From: Typha latifolia
Taxonomy: Eukaryota > Streptophyta > Magnoliopsida > Poales > Typhaceae
Length of the DNA: 64,000 nt
Assembly: GCA_019914945.1 (NCBI GenBank)
Contig: CM034109.1
Location: 930,001 to 994,000 of the forward strand
Reading direction: 5' to 3'
A model generated the notes under the pieces. That model ran no database searches. It was not told the DNA's origin and saw nothing but the letters and a program-made list of their open reading frames with translations. The position numbers and the translations under genes are program-made. This document shows positions 1 through 10,866 of this stretch, one piece after another (positions within the stretch are counted from its first letter, which is position 1; each line of letters begins with the position of its first letter).

Positions 1-3000
1 ATCCGAGGCCGCCCCGTGGTCGTTAAGCTCAACTCCGGAGTCGATTACAGGGGTGAGTGTCCTCCTCGGGTTTCTCTTTTTTATTCTTATTCCAGTAGAA
101 AGAATGAAAGAGTACTCTTTTCTTCTACTATTCGGTGTCTTTTATCTGTTTCCAGCTTGTGACGTCAAGGTCGGCAAGAATTCCTGTTATGGCTTAAACC
201 CTAAAATTTCTCTATATGTTCTTTTCATGGAGTTTTTTTTTTTGTCGTTCATTTCTTTGCTGGGAATTGCTTGGGAATAGGGTTGATGGTACTTTGCAGT
301 TAAGTAGATGTATTATGGATAAAAAAGGAGCGACTTTCTGTAGTACCCTCCTCTTTCTCCTTCTAGGGTTTCTCTTTCCAGTGTAAAGACAACTTTTCTG
401 GTCCACCCTTCAGCACATCTAACTATTGTTTTGCAGATTCTGATGTCAATGTCCATGGAAATTCCTTTGATGGTTTAAAATCCTAAGAGTAATTTTATAA
501 GTTTCTTCTTGGATATTGCTTGTTGATAAAAAAAAATAATTTTTTGGCAATGAGCTAATAGTGTGAGAATCCTTCTTTTCCTCCTCTTCGTCCTTTGCCG
601 ACTTCTAGAATTTCTCTTTCTTATTCTGACTTCAGTAGAAAGATAACTATTTTGTTCGGTTTCAGCATCTTGATTATGTTCGCAGGTCTTAATTTGTCAT
701 TCTTCTTGCTCATGTGTTATGGTTCATGAAAACCCTGTAATGGCTTAACCTTAGGAGTACTTCGTATGCCTTTTCTTGGATTTTTGGGCGTTTCGGCTAC
801 AGCCTTTTTGTTGTTTCTTTAGTTTTAAACTTTTAAATGCTTCGGCATAGGATTGATGGTAATTTGATGTATTATGGATTAAAAGGAGAAACTCTAATAT
901 GAAAAATTCATTAGTTTTGAATTTTGCAATTGAAAGCAGATTAGGACATACCTGAAGTTTAACAAGATGGAAGAGATGATGGGTTAAATGCTTCAAAGAT
1001 GTCCAATCAAATTAGTGACAGTTATAGTGTTCTAATAAATTAATTTGTTTGGATTTTCACACTTTACACATTGTCAGAAGGAGAGTTGGAGAAACCCAAG
1101 AATCACTCAGTCTTTATGCTTGATGCATTACCTTCTGCATTTGTACATAGTCCTAAAAATTTGAGATGGGATCACCTAGGGCCTCCTTTGATCCAGGAGA
1201 CATAGGGTTTCGTTCTATTTGATGGAGAGGCATTTTTTCCCAAAAGCCTACTTTGTTCGGAGGTCATTTAATTCATTCAATACATGTAAGAATTATGATA
1301 TATGATTTGTAAAATGGCTTTCAAGTAAAACTATGAAGTAGCACTGCTCAAGGATTAATTGTCAGTTAAGACCATTGTTCCAAGTTTCAGCCAATCCTAA
1401 GTGGGATCAGCCATCCAAACAAAGTTTTGAATGAATTGGGATCTCGAGTGGGATCAGTTAGACTAGTTTCGGCCAGGTATCAGCTAGATTGGCCGATACC
1501 TGATTCTTATCGGGTTGGGATTGACTGTATCGCCCAATCCCACCCGTTACAGGCTCTCCATTTCTCCTTTCTCTCACTCTATCTTCTCTCTCCCCCCCCC
1601 ATCTTCTCTCACTCCCTCCGTCTTCTCACTTTTTTTAAATTCTTCTCTTTCTGTTGCCCCATCTCTTTCATTTCTCTCTACTCTCTCTCTCTCTCTCTAG
1701 CCTCTTTCGTACTCTTTTTTCCTCCAATCTTTCTCTCTTTCTCTTTTAATCTCTGTTACTGTAGCAGATTTAGATGGAGAGATGAGAGAGAATGGAGAGT
1801 GAAAGAGGGAGGAAGATATAGAGAATGGGAGAAAGAGGAAAATGAAAAAAAATTAGAGCAAAAAATTGCTAGTAAGAGAGAGGGAGCAAGAGAGAGAGAA
1901 AGAGGAGGGAGAAGAAGAAATGAAAAAAAAACTAGAAAATAAAATTTGCCTTGTGGAAAAAAAAAGAGAGAGATAAGAGAGAAGAAAGTTTTTTTTTTCC
2001 ACTGGTAGTAACAAAGAGAGAAGAAAAGAGAGAAAAAGAGAAGGGAGAGTTAACTTGGTATTCATCAAAATTTTAAATAAATTAATGCATTTTTGAATTT
2101 TTAGGTTTCATATGTGAATAATTATTATTTCTTATTTTTTCATCATTTTTCTAAATTTTTAAAAAACTTATGCATTTTTAAATGATATTTAAAATTTTAC
2201 ATAATTAAAATATAATCCAATATGATACGGGCGGCCGCTGATATAGCCGATATGTATTGATTTTTTGGATGGTTGGGATCCTGATCCTAATACCGAGTTT
2301 TGGAATCTTAGTTACGACATTGTATGTTGAGCATCATATCTCGCAGTGGCAGCTTGCTGGCATGGGAAACCCCTTTTGGTACAGAAAGAAGAGGGGAGGG
2401 AGGGGTGTATCACAAGGTCCTCTCTCTGTTGCTTGTGCATTGTCATCTTGTCAATTATCTAACATCTGCTAGTTAGCATATTGTCTTCCTCTCATTTGTG
2501 AGTTTTGTCAACACATTAGGGTTTTGTTGTATTATTGTCTTTTAATTGTTGGCTCATAACCTTTATTACTTGGAGCTCAATTCAAGCCCGAGACTTGAAA
2601 CAATCACTTAAAAGATGTGCCATTTGAATGTCAGTGTTTAGTGTCATTTATATCTGCTGCTTTCTAGTTGCTGCAATGCAAGTGTCTCCTCTCTCGACTT
2701 CCATGCTAGCATAGTTGCCTCCATTGTCCCTATGTGCGATATGTCTATCTCGCTCTTTAGCCCCATCTTTGCCTCACGCTTTGTTCAATTCCCCCTTTCT
2801 TGTCATCCTCCCTTCTTGACAAACACAACATTTATTGGTCAAAATAAAGCATGCTGGTCAGCTGGTGGCGCATGTGTCGCCGGTACATAAATTCTTGCCA
2901 TTACTTTTATTATTGCTTATATGGGATCTCGTCGGATGTTGTTCAAATGCTAAACTAAACAGTCGTGTTTAGGATAGGATTTTTATTAAACTAAACAGTC

Positions 3001-6000
3001 GTGTTTAGGATAGGATTTTTATTAACTGATGCCATCTAGTGGTATTAAATAGCAATACTTTTTGTTTGGTCAGTCCACTCTGTGTGATGAGGATTTATTT
3101 GGAATTACATATTTATACTTAGTTTTAGTTTGTGTACCCATTGATGTGAGCGGTGGTGGGGACTAGAACGGTGGGCTCGGCTCGGTGAAGGATGAAGGGC
3201 TAGTGGGAGCTGCAGCCAAAGGGATGAGGGATTCGGTTGTTGCGATGGAGGTTGTGAGCTGATGGGAGCGTGTGATGGCCTGTAGCTCTGGTGGAGTGAG
3301 GGGAAGTTGTAGTTGAAGAAAAAGAGCTGATAGAGTGGGGAAGGAGACTAAGGCTAGTGTTCAATTGGTGGTGGTCTCGGCATAAGCGCCACCGGTTGAA
3401 TAGACTAAGAGAGAGAGAGGAAAATTAGGGTAAATGTTCCTTCATTCCTTAGGGTGCTCACCACACTTCATTTATAGTAGCTACCTCATTTTATGTGACT
3501 ACTCAACTCAACTAGACCAACCCACTAAGTGAATACATTACTTGATTAGACTAACCAGCTCTGAGCTGGTTCACAACAACCTACCGCGCTTCCGTCACCT
3601 TGTTCTCAAGATGTGAAGTCATGGAAGTGCTTAGCTATCTCAGACTTAAGCTCCCACGTAGCTTCATCGGAGTGTCAATCCAACTACTCCACTAGAATAT
3701 CCATTTGTAGTCTTTCGTCTCTACGTCACTGCCTCTAGCTAGAATCCTCACCGACCCCACTGGGTGTGTCTCCTCCACCAAGTCAGGTATGCCCACGTCC
3801 ACGATTTGGTCCCCCCCGATTTGGTCCCCCCCGATTCGAGCCTTCATGAATGAAATATGAAACATCAGGTGGATGCAAGATCCCTTTGGCAACGCCAATC
3901 TGTATGCTACTAGACCTAGTCGCTTGAGCACTCCTAACGGCCCAAAGTATTGGTGTGCTAATTTTTGGTTGCGCACCTGTCTTAGAGTCACCTGTCGATA
4001 CAACTGAACACACACGAACACTAGATCATCGATCGCGAACTCCTGCTTCGATGCTTGTGATCGTAGATCTACTTCATGTAGTTCTGTGCCTCCGCCATAT
4101 AGGTCATCAACCTCCTCAAGTGGCATCTCTATCCATCAGCTCTAGGTCTGTCGTTGTCTGTGCTGTAGATGCTATGGGATCATAGGTTCGATAGTGGCCT
4201 ATCATACATTGCCTCAAAAGGGGTTATTTGGATGCTAGTGGGAAAGTATTATAGGACCATTCTACCTAAAATAGATAATCGAGCCACCTTCTAGAGTGCT
4301 CTCCCACAAAGCAGTGAAGATATTGATTGATGCGCTAGTTCATCACCTCGGTTTGGCCATCAATGTGTAGGTGGTAGGCTGAACCGATATGTAATCAAGT
4401 CCCTTGTAGCGTGAAGTGCTCCGTATAAAAGTCACTGATGAAGACCCAATTTTACTATGTGACGTGGCATGCCATGGAGCTTATTAACGTCGCGTACAAA
4501 CACCTCCGTTACGATCTTCACTAAAAATGGGTGCGCCAGAGCTGAGAAATAGGCATACTTGCTCAGCTTGTCTACCACCACAAATATGACAAAGTATCCC
4601 GGTATTACTGGTAGCACTCGATGAAATCTATGGAGATGTCCTCCCAAACCCGTTCTAGAATTAGTAAGGGCTGTAATAATCATGTCGGCCTGAGGGAGTT
4701 AGCCTTTGCCTGCTAGCACACCTCAAACGCCCACACGTACTCTGTCATCGCGTTCTTCATCTCGGCCCATGTACAACTTTGCGAAAGCCGTTTGTAGGTC
4801 CTCAGTGTGCTCTCATACCTGACCTCTGGAGTGGAATGGAAGTAGTTCACAAGTTGAGTGCACAACCCATCATCCACGGTCACTTGGATGCGCCCTCTGT
4901 CCAAAGTAGTCCATCACAACTCTCGAGCTTAGGGTGGCTCACTAGGTTATTCATCAGCTCCTGCATCAACCTTAATATCTCCGGGTCAGTTGTACTTGCT
5001 TCTCGGAGATCCTCGAGGAATGTAAAACTCAACATCGATATGGCTGCCAACTTTGTCAGTGCGGGTTGCCAGAATAGTGCATTCGCTGTCTTGTTCTCTG
5101 CCCCTTTCTTGTATTGCAGTTTGTAATCATACCCTAATAGTTTGGTAACTCATCTCTGTTGTACTGGAGTATGTATACGTTGTCCATCAAATAGGGAAGG
5201 CTCCACTGATCTATTCGAATCACAAACTGCCGTCCAATTAGATAGGGTTGCCATTTGATTACCACATGCAGAATAGCGAGCATCTCGCACTCATATGTCG
5301 ACAGCTGCTATGACTTCTCGGACAAGGTTGCTGAGATAAGCTATAGGCCTTCCCTTTTGCATAAGTACGATGGTGATTCCCACCCTGTAGGCGTCACACT
5401 CAATTATGAATTGCTGTGTGAAATTTGGTAATGCTAGTATATAGGCAGTGGTCATGGCGGCTTTCAGCTCCTCAAAGGCCTGAGTCGCCTTGTCAGTTCA
5501 CTCGAAGGCGTCCTTCCTCAACAATGATGTGAGTGGGGTTGCTATCTTGCCATATCTTGCCACGAATTGGTGGTAGTAGCCCGTCAGGCCAAGAAAGCAG
5601 CATAACTCTCGGATTGTCCTTGGTCGTAACCGGTGGCCGACCATGCAAGCAACCTTGCCTGGGTCAGTTGCCACCCTTTCGGCTAAAATGATATGGTCAA
5701 AGTACTCCACTGAGCACTTTCCCCTATAGGCACTTGCTCTGCTTCACCTTCATGGAATGTTTGGCTAACAGGTTCACCATGGCTCGTAAGTGGTCCATGT
5801 GATCGATTAGGTCTTTGCTGTACACAAGAATGTCATCAAAGAACACCAACACATATTGTCAGAAGAGTGGTCAGAATATGTTGTTCGTCAGGCCTTGTAA
5901 TGTCGTCGATGCGTTCGTTAACCTGAATGGCATGACTCTGAACTTGTGGTGCCCGTCATGAGTCTGAAATGTTGTCTTATGCACATTCTCCGCCTGAACT

Positions 6001-9000
6001 AGGATCTAATGGTATCTTGCGAGGAGATTGAATTTGTTGAAGTAGGATGCCCCCCCCGTCAGCTCATCTAGCAGCTCCTCAATAACCTGTATGGGGTACC
6101 GGTCCTTAACGGTGATGGCATTCAACGCAAGGTAGTCCACGCAGAAATGCTAACTCTTGTCCTTCTTCCTCACTAGTAAGACTAGCAAAGAATAAGCACT
6201 CCGGCTTGGTTGGATGATGCCTTGCTCCAACATCTCGGTAGCTAGCCTTGAGATCATCTCTTTCGGCATATGTGGGTACCGATAGGGCCATTCATTGGTT
6301 GGCTCAGACCTTGGCACAATCTCAATCCTGTGGTCGACACGCTTGGTAGGGAGGGGTAGCCCCTTCGGGGCCTCAAATAGTCCAAAAAAGTCGGTAACTA
6401 AACTAAATCAGTAGGTTTACCCGAGCTTGGAGTGGGCTTAGGTACAGTCTCAACCATAGGATATGGGAAAGCTCCCCAGCGCCTGGCACACCAATTAGTG
6501 GCTGCAACATGGGGTGCGGCTACGTTCGGACTCCATCTAATCTCAACACTTGTCTGCCCTCCGAAAAGGTGAGTCGGATGTGTGAGAAGTTGAATGTAAC
6601 CGGGCTAAGACTCTGGAGCCATTAGGTGCCCAAGACCATGTCTACCCTCACGGAGTGCCAAGGGGTAGCCCTGCACCCTTAAGGAGACCCCACGGCATAT
6701 GCCCTTCGCTCGAAGCTTCGTGCCGTCCTCGATGGTCACCTCAAAGTCAATGGTAGGCTCGACCTTCAATCCAATCCTTTGCATGACTTGCTCATCTAAG
6801 AAGTTATGTGTACTGTCAGTGTCGATGAGTATGTGTACGCTGTGCTTATTAATTACCTTGTCCGCCAGTAGGGTCTTTGGGGTGCTTGTCCTCGAGTAAG
6901 CATACATGGAGATCTCGACAGGAACATCCTCATCGAGGTCGTCGTTCATAGCCTCTACCATATCCTAGACAGCCATGTCATTCTCCATCACCTCCTTGCC
7001 TGTATTATCATGACTGTCGATCAGCATCACAATCCCGGTGGCTCTGGCATAGTGGTGGCTCGGGGTGAACATCTCGTTGCACTGAAAACACAATTCCTTA
7101 GCTTGTCGCTCCACTTGTGCGGGTGTGAGAGTGTGGATTACGAGTCGTGCCCCTCCTCCTCTGGGTCCCGCAGCTAATCTCGATGTTGTCCTCATGCTAA
7201 GGGGGGAAGAAGTAGCCCTCAGAGTAGCTATTGGCCTACCCCTCACACCTAGTGCACATGGGATAATCTTGGTGTCCATGCTGGTCCATAAAGTCCTCAG
7301 GGCACAACTCAAGGCACTCCTCAAAGCTATGTGCTTCTACTCTATCCACGTGGCATCCTTGAAGGCCTCGCTCAAGGTTCGAGGCAGTAAGGAAAGGTCT
7401 TCGACCTTGACCTCCTCACACAGCTCGAAGATAATTGTGTTGATCAACAGCTGCCGCGGCCAAAGAAGTTGGCACCGGCTACTCATCCGCTCAAACTTCT
7501 TTTGATATGCGGTTATAAATGTTCGCTGAATCAATTTGCAGAGTATAGCATGAAAGTCCTCGAAGCCAAAGGTCTTAAACCACCTTGAGTGCCCCTCGAT
7601 GAACTCAGTCCGCAACTCGAACAACTGGTGGGCGTTTACCGACTGGTACCAATGTAAGGCAGCCCTTTTTAAAGGGAAGCTCGCCAATAGCACCTTGACG
7701 TCCTCCTTTGTGTCTTGGTACTCAAAAAATTGCTCAGCTCGAAAAACCCAATCCAACGGGTTACCTCTTTAGAACTTTAAAAAATCGAGCTGTGGAATGC
7801 GTTCGCAGATGCTGTTATTGCGGTTGGAGTCATACGCCATCTCAGGCCTGATCATAGGTGGGTGAAGGATCTACACCTTTGGATTACACCGCCTCCGATC
7901 GTCCTTAGCATAATGTGGCCCCAAGTCCTCTTGGTTCAACCAAGGGGTTGCCACTGTGATGTTTTCTCTTTCTCAATTACAGTTGCATTTGTAACCCATT
8001 CCTCCATCCGATCCATAATTAGCTTGAGTCCTAGGATCCAGTTAAGGTGGTGGGGGCCCTTTCGGCCTCATGGTAGCAGTCCAAGGAAAACCATAATTAG
8101 CTTGGAGTCATACGCCATCTCAGGCCTGATCATAGGTGGGTGAAGGATCTACACCTTTGGATTACACCGCCTCCGATCGTCCTTAGCATAATGTGGCCCC
8201 AAGTCCTCTTGGTTCAACCAAGGGGTTGCCACCGTGATGTTTTCTCTTTCTCGATTACAGTTGCATTTGTAACCCATTCCTCCATCTGGTCCATAATTAG
8301 CTTGAGTCCTAGGATCCGGTTGAGGTGGTGGGGGCCCTTTCGGCCTCATGGTAGCAGTCCAAGGAAAACCGGCTTGAGGTGGTAGACTAGTGTATGATCG
8401 CTCGCGAGGGGGACCGTGGGTCGGCTCGGTGCCTTCCTTGATCGAAGAGGTCGTGAAAGAGCCTCGCATTGGGGGGCTGCGATAGCTGGGGTTTGCCATA
8501 GTCGGCGGCTGCCCATGTTGGCATCAACTTCGACGAGAAGCCCTTTGGATTAAGCGGTGGTGGCTGTAGGCCCGGCGGCCTGTCGGCTCCCTTGCTAGAC
8601 TCTACCTCCAACTCTTGACCAGTTGGGTAGAATGTGCCACTCGTGCTAGGTGGGTGTGGGAGGGGATCGACGGGTGAAGGAATCACCCAAGCCGATGCAG
8701 GTGGCTGTGGCGGTTTGGATGACTGAGGTGATTCTTGTAGCTAACCGCTGAGCACCAAGGATCACAGATTGACCCTCAAGTCCTTCATCTCCTCTTGCGA
8801 TTGCTCTTGGAGATCGAGTAGCCGTTGGAGAAGATGGTTGCAAGGGGTTCTTGTTGTGGCACTCCTCCCGCCAGGAACATGCTCGACGCACTCGAGAAGG
8901 CTTCGGCCGCTATCGGGGCGGCGATGTTGGTGGTGGTCAGAGGTTCTCCATCTGTCGATGTCTCGGCAGTAGCTCGTCTGTTTGCCGTTGCTTGCGTGGT

Positions 9001-10866
9001 GGTTATGGCCGAGGATCGCAGATTCACCTTTATCATCAAGTAACTAGGGGTACTACAGATCTTGGAACTCCGATGCCATAAGATTCCTCTAAACTACATC
9101 TCTTGTATATAGTTTAAGGGGTTGAGTACGTCTGCTCTATAGTTTGTGATGGGAAATATGACAATGAGAATGTCTTATGTGCAAAAAAAGCTAGACGAAT
9201 CCAAAAAAGGATGCAGGTGCATGTGTTCCTTGAAGGTTAAAAGTAATGAAGGACCGCCTCTTAGGATTGTTAAATGGAGGACTTCGTTCTTTGACTTCCA
9301 ACTGTATAATTAGAAAAGCCCTTCACAGCTTTTCAAACTCTTACAAAAAAATAATTTCACAAAATCTCATATTTGGATTGCAATTGGTGAATTGAAAAAC
9401 TAAGTTGCTTTGTTTTAACATGGAAGTTGACAGATAACAAGTATTGTTTTAAACATTCTTAATAATCTCTCCCAAATTGTATTTTTCTTGCATGATATTG
9501 TTGTAAATAAACTATCCTCTGTTGATAAGTTTATCTTCATGAAATTTCAGCATTGTCTTGGCCATTGCATAATAACAGCAGTGATGATCTCTTGCTGCAA
9601 GCCTGCAAGTGGGGTTCCTATCTATAATGGAAACTTACAATCCTAGTTTTGCTTTATCATGAGTTGGCATTCTTAGTTTGTTACTAATTGCATACATACA
9701 TCCCTTTCAGTCCATATTTTCTGCCAAATTTTGGAATGATTTTTGCTAGAGGTTTTACTAAACTATATTCCATTGTCAATTCTTGTCTACTGCTTGGCTG
9801 TAAAAGGAAAAGAAGAGAATAAAGTGTCTTTGGAAAATTTCTAGGTGGGATTTGCTAGGACATAATCTACATTAGTACATATTGACATCTATTCCCAACT
9901 TCCTCACTGTCAGCATATTGGAGTCAAATTTTGTGATCGAGTTTGTTCTTGCTGGATATGCTTTCGTGATCACACTATTTGTTGGACATCTCATGTTTAT
10001 CTTCTTATATTCACTCTTGTGGAGCTACTGCGCATGACTCCAGTAGTTAAACACTTTTGACTTTTTTCGTACTTGTTATTTAAAAAAAATTATGTTACTA
10101 TTTATTCAATTATTTGTGAGTTTCTGACCAAACTAGTCCTATTCCAAATTATTTAATGGACGATCCCCTTAAAATTGGTTATCAAATGGGTCTAATTCAT
10201 TATAGCACTAGTAAAAATACTGAACTAATCAATATTTTATGTATAGAAATTTTTTTAACCTAGTCTTTCAGTAGTTAAAAAAAAATATCTGACGATAAAA
10301 ACGTTAAACTGATTAATGTTTTTATTACGCTACAGTAAATTAGACCCTATTTAATAATAAATTTGAGTGTCAGTCTATTCCAATAAAAAAAATATAAAAT
10401 GGGTGTAGTTTGGTCAAAAGCTCTTTTTACCTTATGTAAAATATTCCTTTTGCACTTTCTGTCAATGAGAAAAAGAAAGGAAAGTTTTATTGTAAAATAT
10501 TCCTTTTGCACTTTCTGTCAATGAGAAAAACAAAGGAAAAGTTTTCTTCCTGCCTTTGTGCTCCAACTATTGCCAACTGGTTGACCTAGCCACAGTAACT
10601 TACGGTCAATCACTGTATGCAGGTATTCTAGCTTGTTTGGATGGGTATATGAATATTGCAATGGAGCAAACCGAGGAGTACGTCAACGGCCAGCTGAAGA
10701 ATAAATATGGGGATGCTTTCATTAGAGGAAATAACGGTAATCCTGTCAATCCTCTATTTAATTGGTGCTTTTGATGTCTCCATTTTTATATTATGATTCC
10801 TAGTTTCATATTGCTGCAGTTCTATACATCAGTACCTCAAAGAGGACTCTTGCAGAAGGTGCATAA
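1..10866 (+). CDS. LSM6: U6 snRNA-associated Sm-like protein LSM6 (5' end outside the window)
   Basis: Three coding segments are visible: 1–52, 10623–10736 and 10820–10866 (stop TAA 10864–10866). They splice in phase at GT–AG borders (donors at 53 and 10737; acceptors AG at 10621–10622 and 10818–10819). The 70 visible residues read through the whole Sm fold. The Sm1 part includes [18 protein letters not shown] and [20 protein letters not shown]; the Sm2 part is IRGNNVLYIS. Plant LSM6 is about 91 residues, so roughly 20 N-terminal residues lie before the window. LSM6 is a subunit of the nuclear LSM2–8 ring, which binds the U6 snRNA 3' end, and of the cytoplasmic LSM1–7 ring, which promotes mRNA decapping. 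No lesion is seen in the coding parts. The first visible intron is 10,570 bp, very long for this gene, and is filled with repeats including an antisense chromovirus. Identity is near certain from family knowledge. Confidence 0.97.
59..900 (+). repeat. Diverged local triplication at the start of the LSM6 intron
   Basis: Three degenerate copies follow one another, beginning near 59, 347 and 578. Each opens with a CCTCCTC..TTTCTCTTT stretch, then a CAGTAGAAAGA-like block, a GTTTCAGC-like block and a TATGGCTTAA-like block. The ends of copies 1 and 3 share the words GATGTATTATGGAT (near 307 and 865) followed by AAAAGGAG. The copies carry many substitutions and indels, so the duplication is old. 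No coding potential was recognised. Confidence 0.6.
1376..2316. mobile_element. CT/GA-rich nonautonomous DNA element, copy 1
   Basis: The left end (CCAAGTTTCAGCCAATCC, near 1380) resembles the reverse complement of the right end (near 2280–2316: GATCCTAATACCGAG then TTTTGGAA). Both ends are rich in GATC- and GGCCGAT-type words. The interior has a long pyrimidine tract (1555–1760), a purine tract (1770–2050) and an AT-rich part (2060–2220). The same architecture recurs near 20783–21172 in reverse orientation and partly near 62690–62955. No transposase is seen. Classification is an inference from inverted ends; the target-site duplication was not convincing. Confidence 0.45.
2951..3022. repeat. 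36-bp perfect or near-perfect tandem duplication
   Basis: The word TAAACTAAACAGTCGTGTTT begins at 2951 and again at 2987, followed in both copies by the same AGGATAGGATTTTTAT tail. The high identity suggests a recent slippage-type event inside the LSM6 intron. Confidence 0.85.
3600..4700 (-). pseudogene. Chromovirus integrase and chromodomain remnant
   Basis: The catalytic-core fragment at 4432–4683 contains [15 protein letters not shown] followed by AHPF, typical of the gypsy integrase DD(35)E core around the first or second acidic residue. The C-terminal part at 3692–4126 contains [20 protein letters not shown] and the motif [13 protein letters not shown]. Beyond it, in another frame (about 3600–3710), a chromodomain-like string is readable: [20 protein letters not shown]. 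At least two in-frame stops interrupt this last part. The fragment is nonfunctional. Confidence 0.85.
5100..6450 (-). pseudogene. Chromovirus reverse transcriptase and RNase H remnant
   Basis: The polymerase active-site string [15 protein letters not shown] is readable at about 5815–5850 on the minus strand (FFDD is the gypsy equivalent of YxDD). The connection region at 5498–5710 includes [20 protein letters not shown] and the motif [21 protein letters not shown], characteristic of the RT–RNase H junction. Frameshifts and stops separate these pieces. Nothing indicates present activity. Confidence 0.85.
6605..6961 (-). pseudogene. Chromovirus aspartic protease remnant
   Basis: An open stretch contains [20 protein letters not shown], matching the gypsy protease active-site region that normally reads LIDSGSTHNF. 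Here the DSG triad reads DTD, so the catalytic loop has lost its Ser–Gly. It lies between the gag zinc knuckle and the RT, as expected for this class. Confidence 0.8.
6965..8990 (-). pseudogene. Chromovirus gag remnant with zinc knuckle
   Basis: The gag core at 7337–7756 contains [14 protein letters not shown] and [13 protein letters not shown], typical of retrotransposon gag (hydrophobic, with W and F spaced as WxxxAEQFF...ALxWY). The nucleocapsid zinc knuckle lies nearer protease (about 7075–7110: [11 protein letters not shown] followed by H). A proline-rich N-terminal part extends towards 8990 and is disrupted by a 278-bp tandem duplication. Confidence 0.75.
7824..8370. repeat. 278-bp-period tandem duplication within the gag remnant
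   Basis: The sequence from TTGGAGTCATACGCCATC at 7824 to AAGGAAAACC at 8092 repeats almost perfectly from 8102 to 8370. Nine bases separate the copies. Only a few substitutions separate the units, so the duplication post-dates the element's insertion. The linking word CCATAATTAGCTTG occurs in the spacer and also inside both units (for example at 8289), suggesting a microhomology-driven origin. Confidence 0.9.
9067..9078 (-). other. Degenerate retrotransposon primer-binding site
   Basis: On the minus strand this reads TGGCATCGGAGT, matching 9 of 12 bases of the canonical plant PBS TGGTATCAGAGC (initiator tRNA-Met complement). It sits just upstream of the gag remnant, where a PBS is expected. 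Confidence 0.55.
9080..10117. other. LSM6 intron, no recognised feature
   Basis: AT-rich intronic sequence between the chromovirus remnant and a palindromic MITE. I saw no coding exon, no LTR clearly paired with the 3' side of the chromovirus, and no RNA gene. Confidence 0.6.
10118..10426. mobile_element. Palindromic MITE
   Basis: The termini are inverted: GAGTTTCTGACCAAACTA at the left and TAGTTTGGTCAAAAGCTC at the right. The similarity continues inwards: the left GGGTCTAATTCATTATAGC pairs with the reverse complement of the right GCTACAGTAAATTAGACCC. The whole element of about 310 bp is therefore an imperfect foldback. It has no coding capacity, as expected of a MITE. The superfamily is not determined. 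Confidence 0.65.
10436..10550. repeat. 56-bp tandem duplication just upstream of LSM6 exon 2
   Basis: The words GTAAAATATTCCTTTTGCAC and CTTTCTGTCAATGAGAAAAA occur twice, starting at 10436 and 10492, almost identically. The second copy ends about 75 bp before the exon 2 acceptor, close to where a branch point and polypyrimidine tract lie. Confidence 0.85.

Larger units (their letters stand above)
3590..9078 (-). mobile_element. Decayed Ty3/gypsy chromovirus (LTR retrotransposon) inside the LSM6 intron, antisense
   Basis: On the minus strand, from high to low coordinates, there are remnants in the order primer-binding site, gag, zinc knuckle, aspartic protease, reverse transcriptase, RNase H, integrase and chromodomain. 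That order and the C-terminal chromodomain define a Ty3/gypsy chromovirus. All frames are broken by stops and shifts, so the element is dead. A degenerate PBS complementary to initiator-tRNA-Met type primers lies at 9067–9078. I could not find a matching LTR pair. The stretch below 3590 has an LTR-like minus-strand TATA (CTATAAATG, near 3471–3479), but no similar sequence stands out above 9080. The true outer limits are therefore uncertain. Confidence 0.9.

Noticed and set aside
1427..1942. 171-aa frame rich in Ser, Leu, Arg and Glu
   Set aside because: It lies entirely across the pyrimidine and purine tracts of a repeat element; the composition is low complexity and no family is recognisable.
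2257..2472. 71-aa frame at the end of the CT-rich element
   Set aside because: It crosses the element's border and has no family resemblance.
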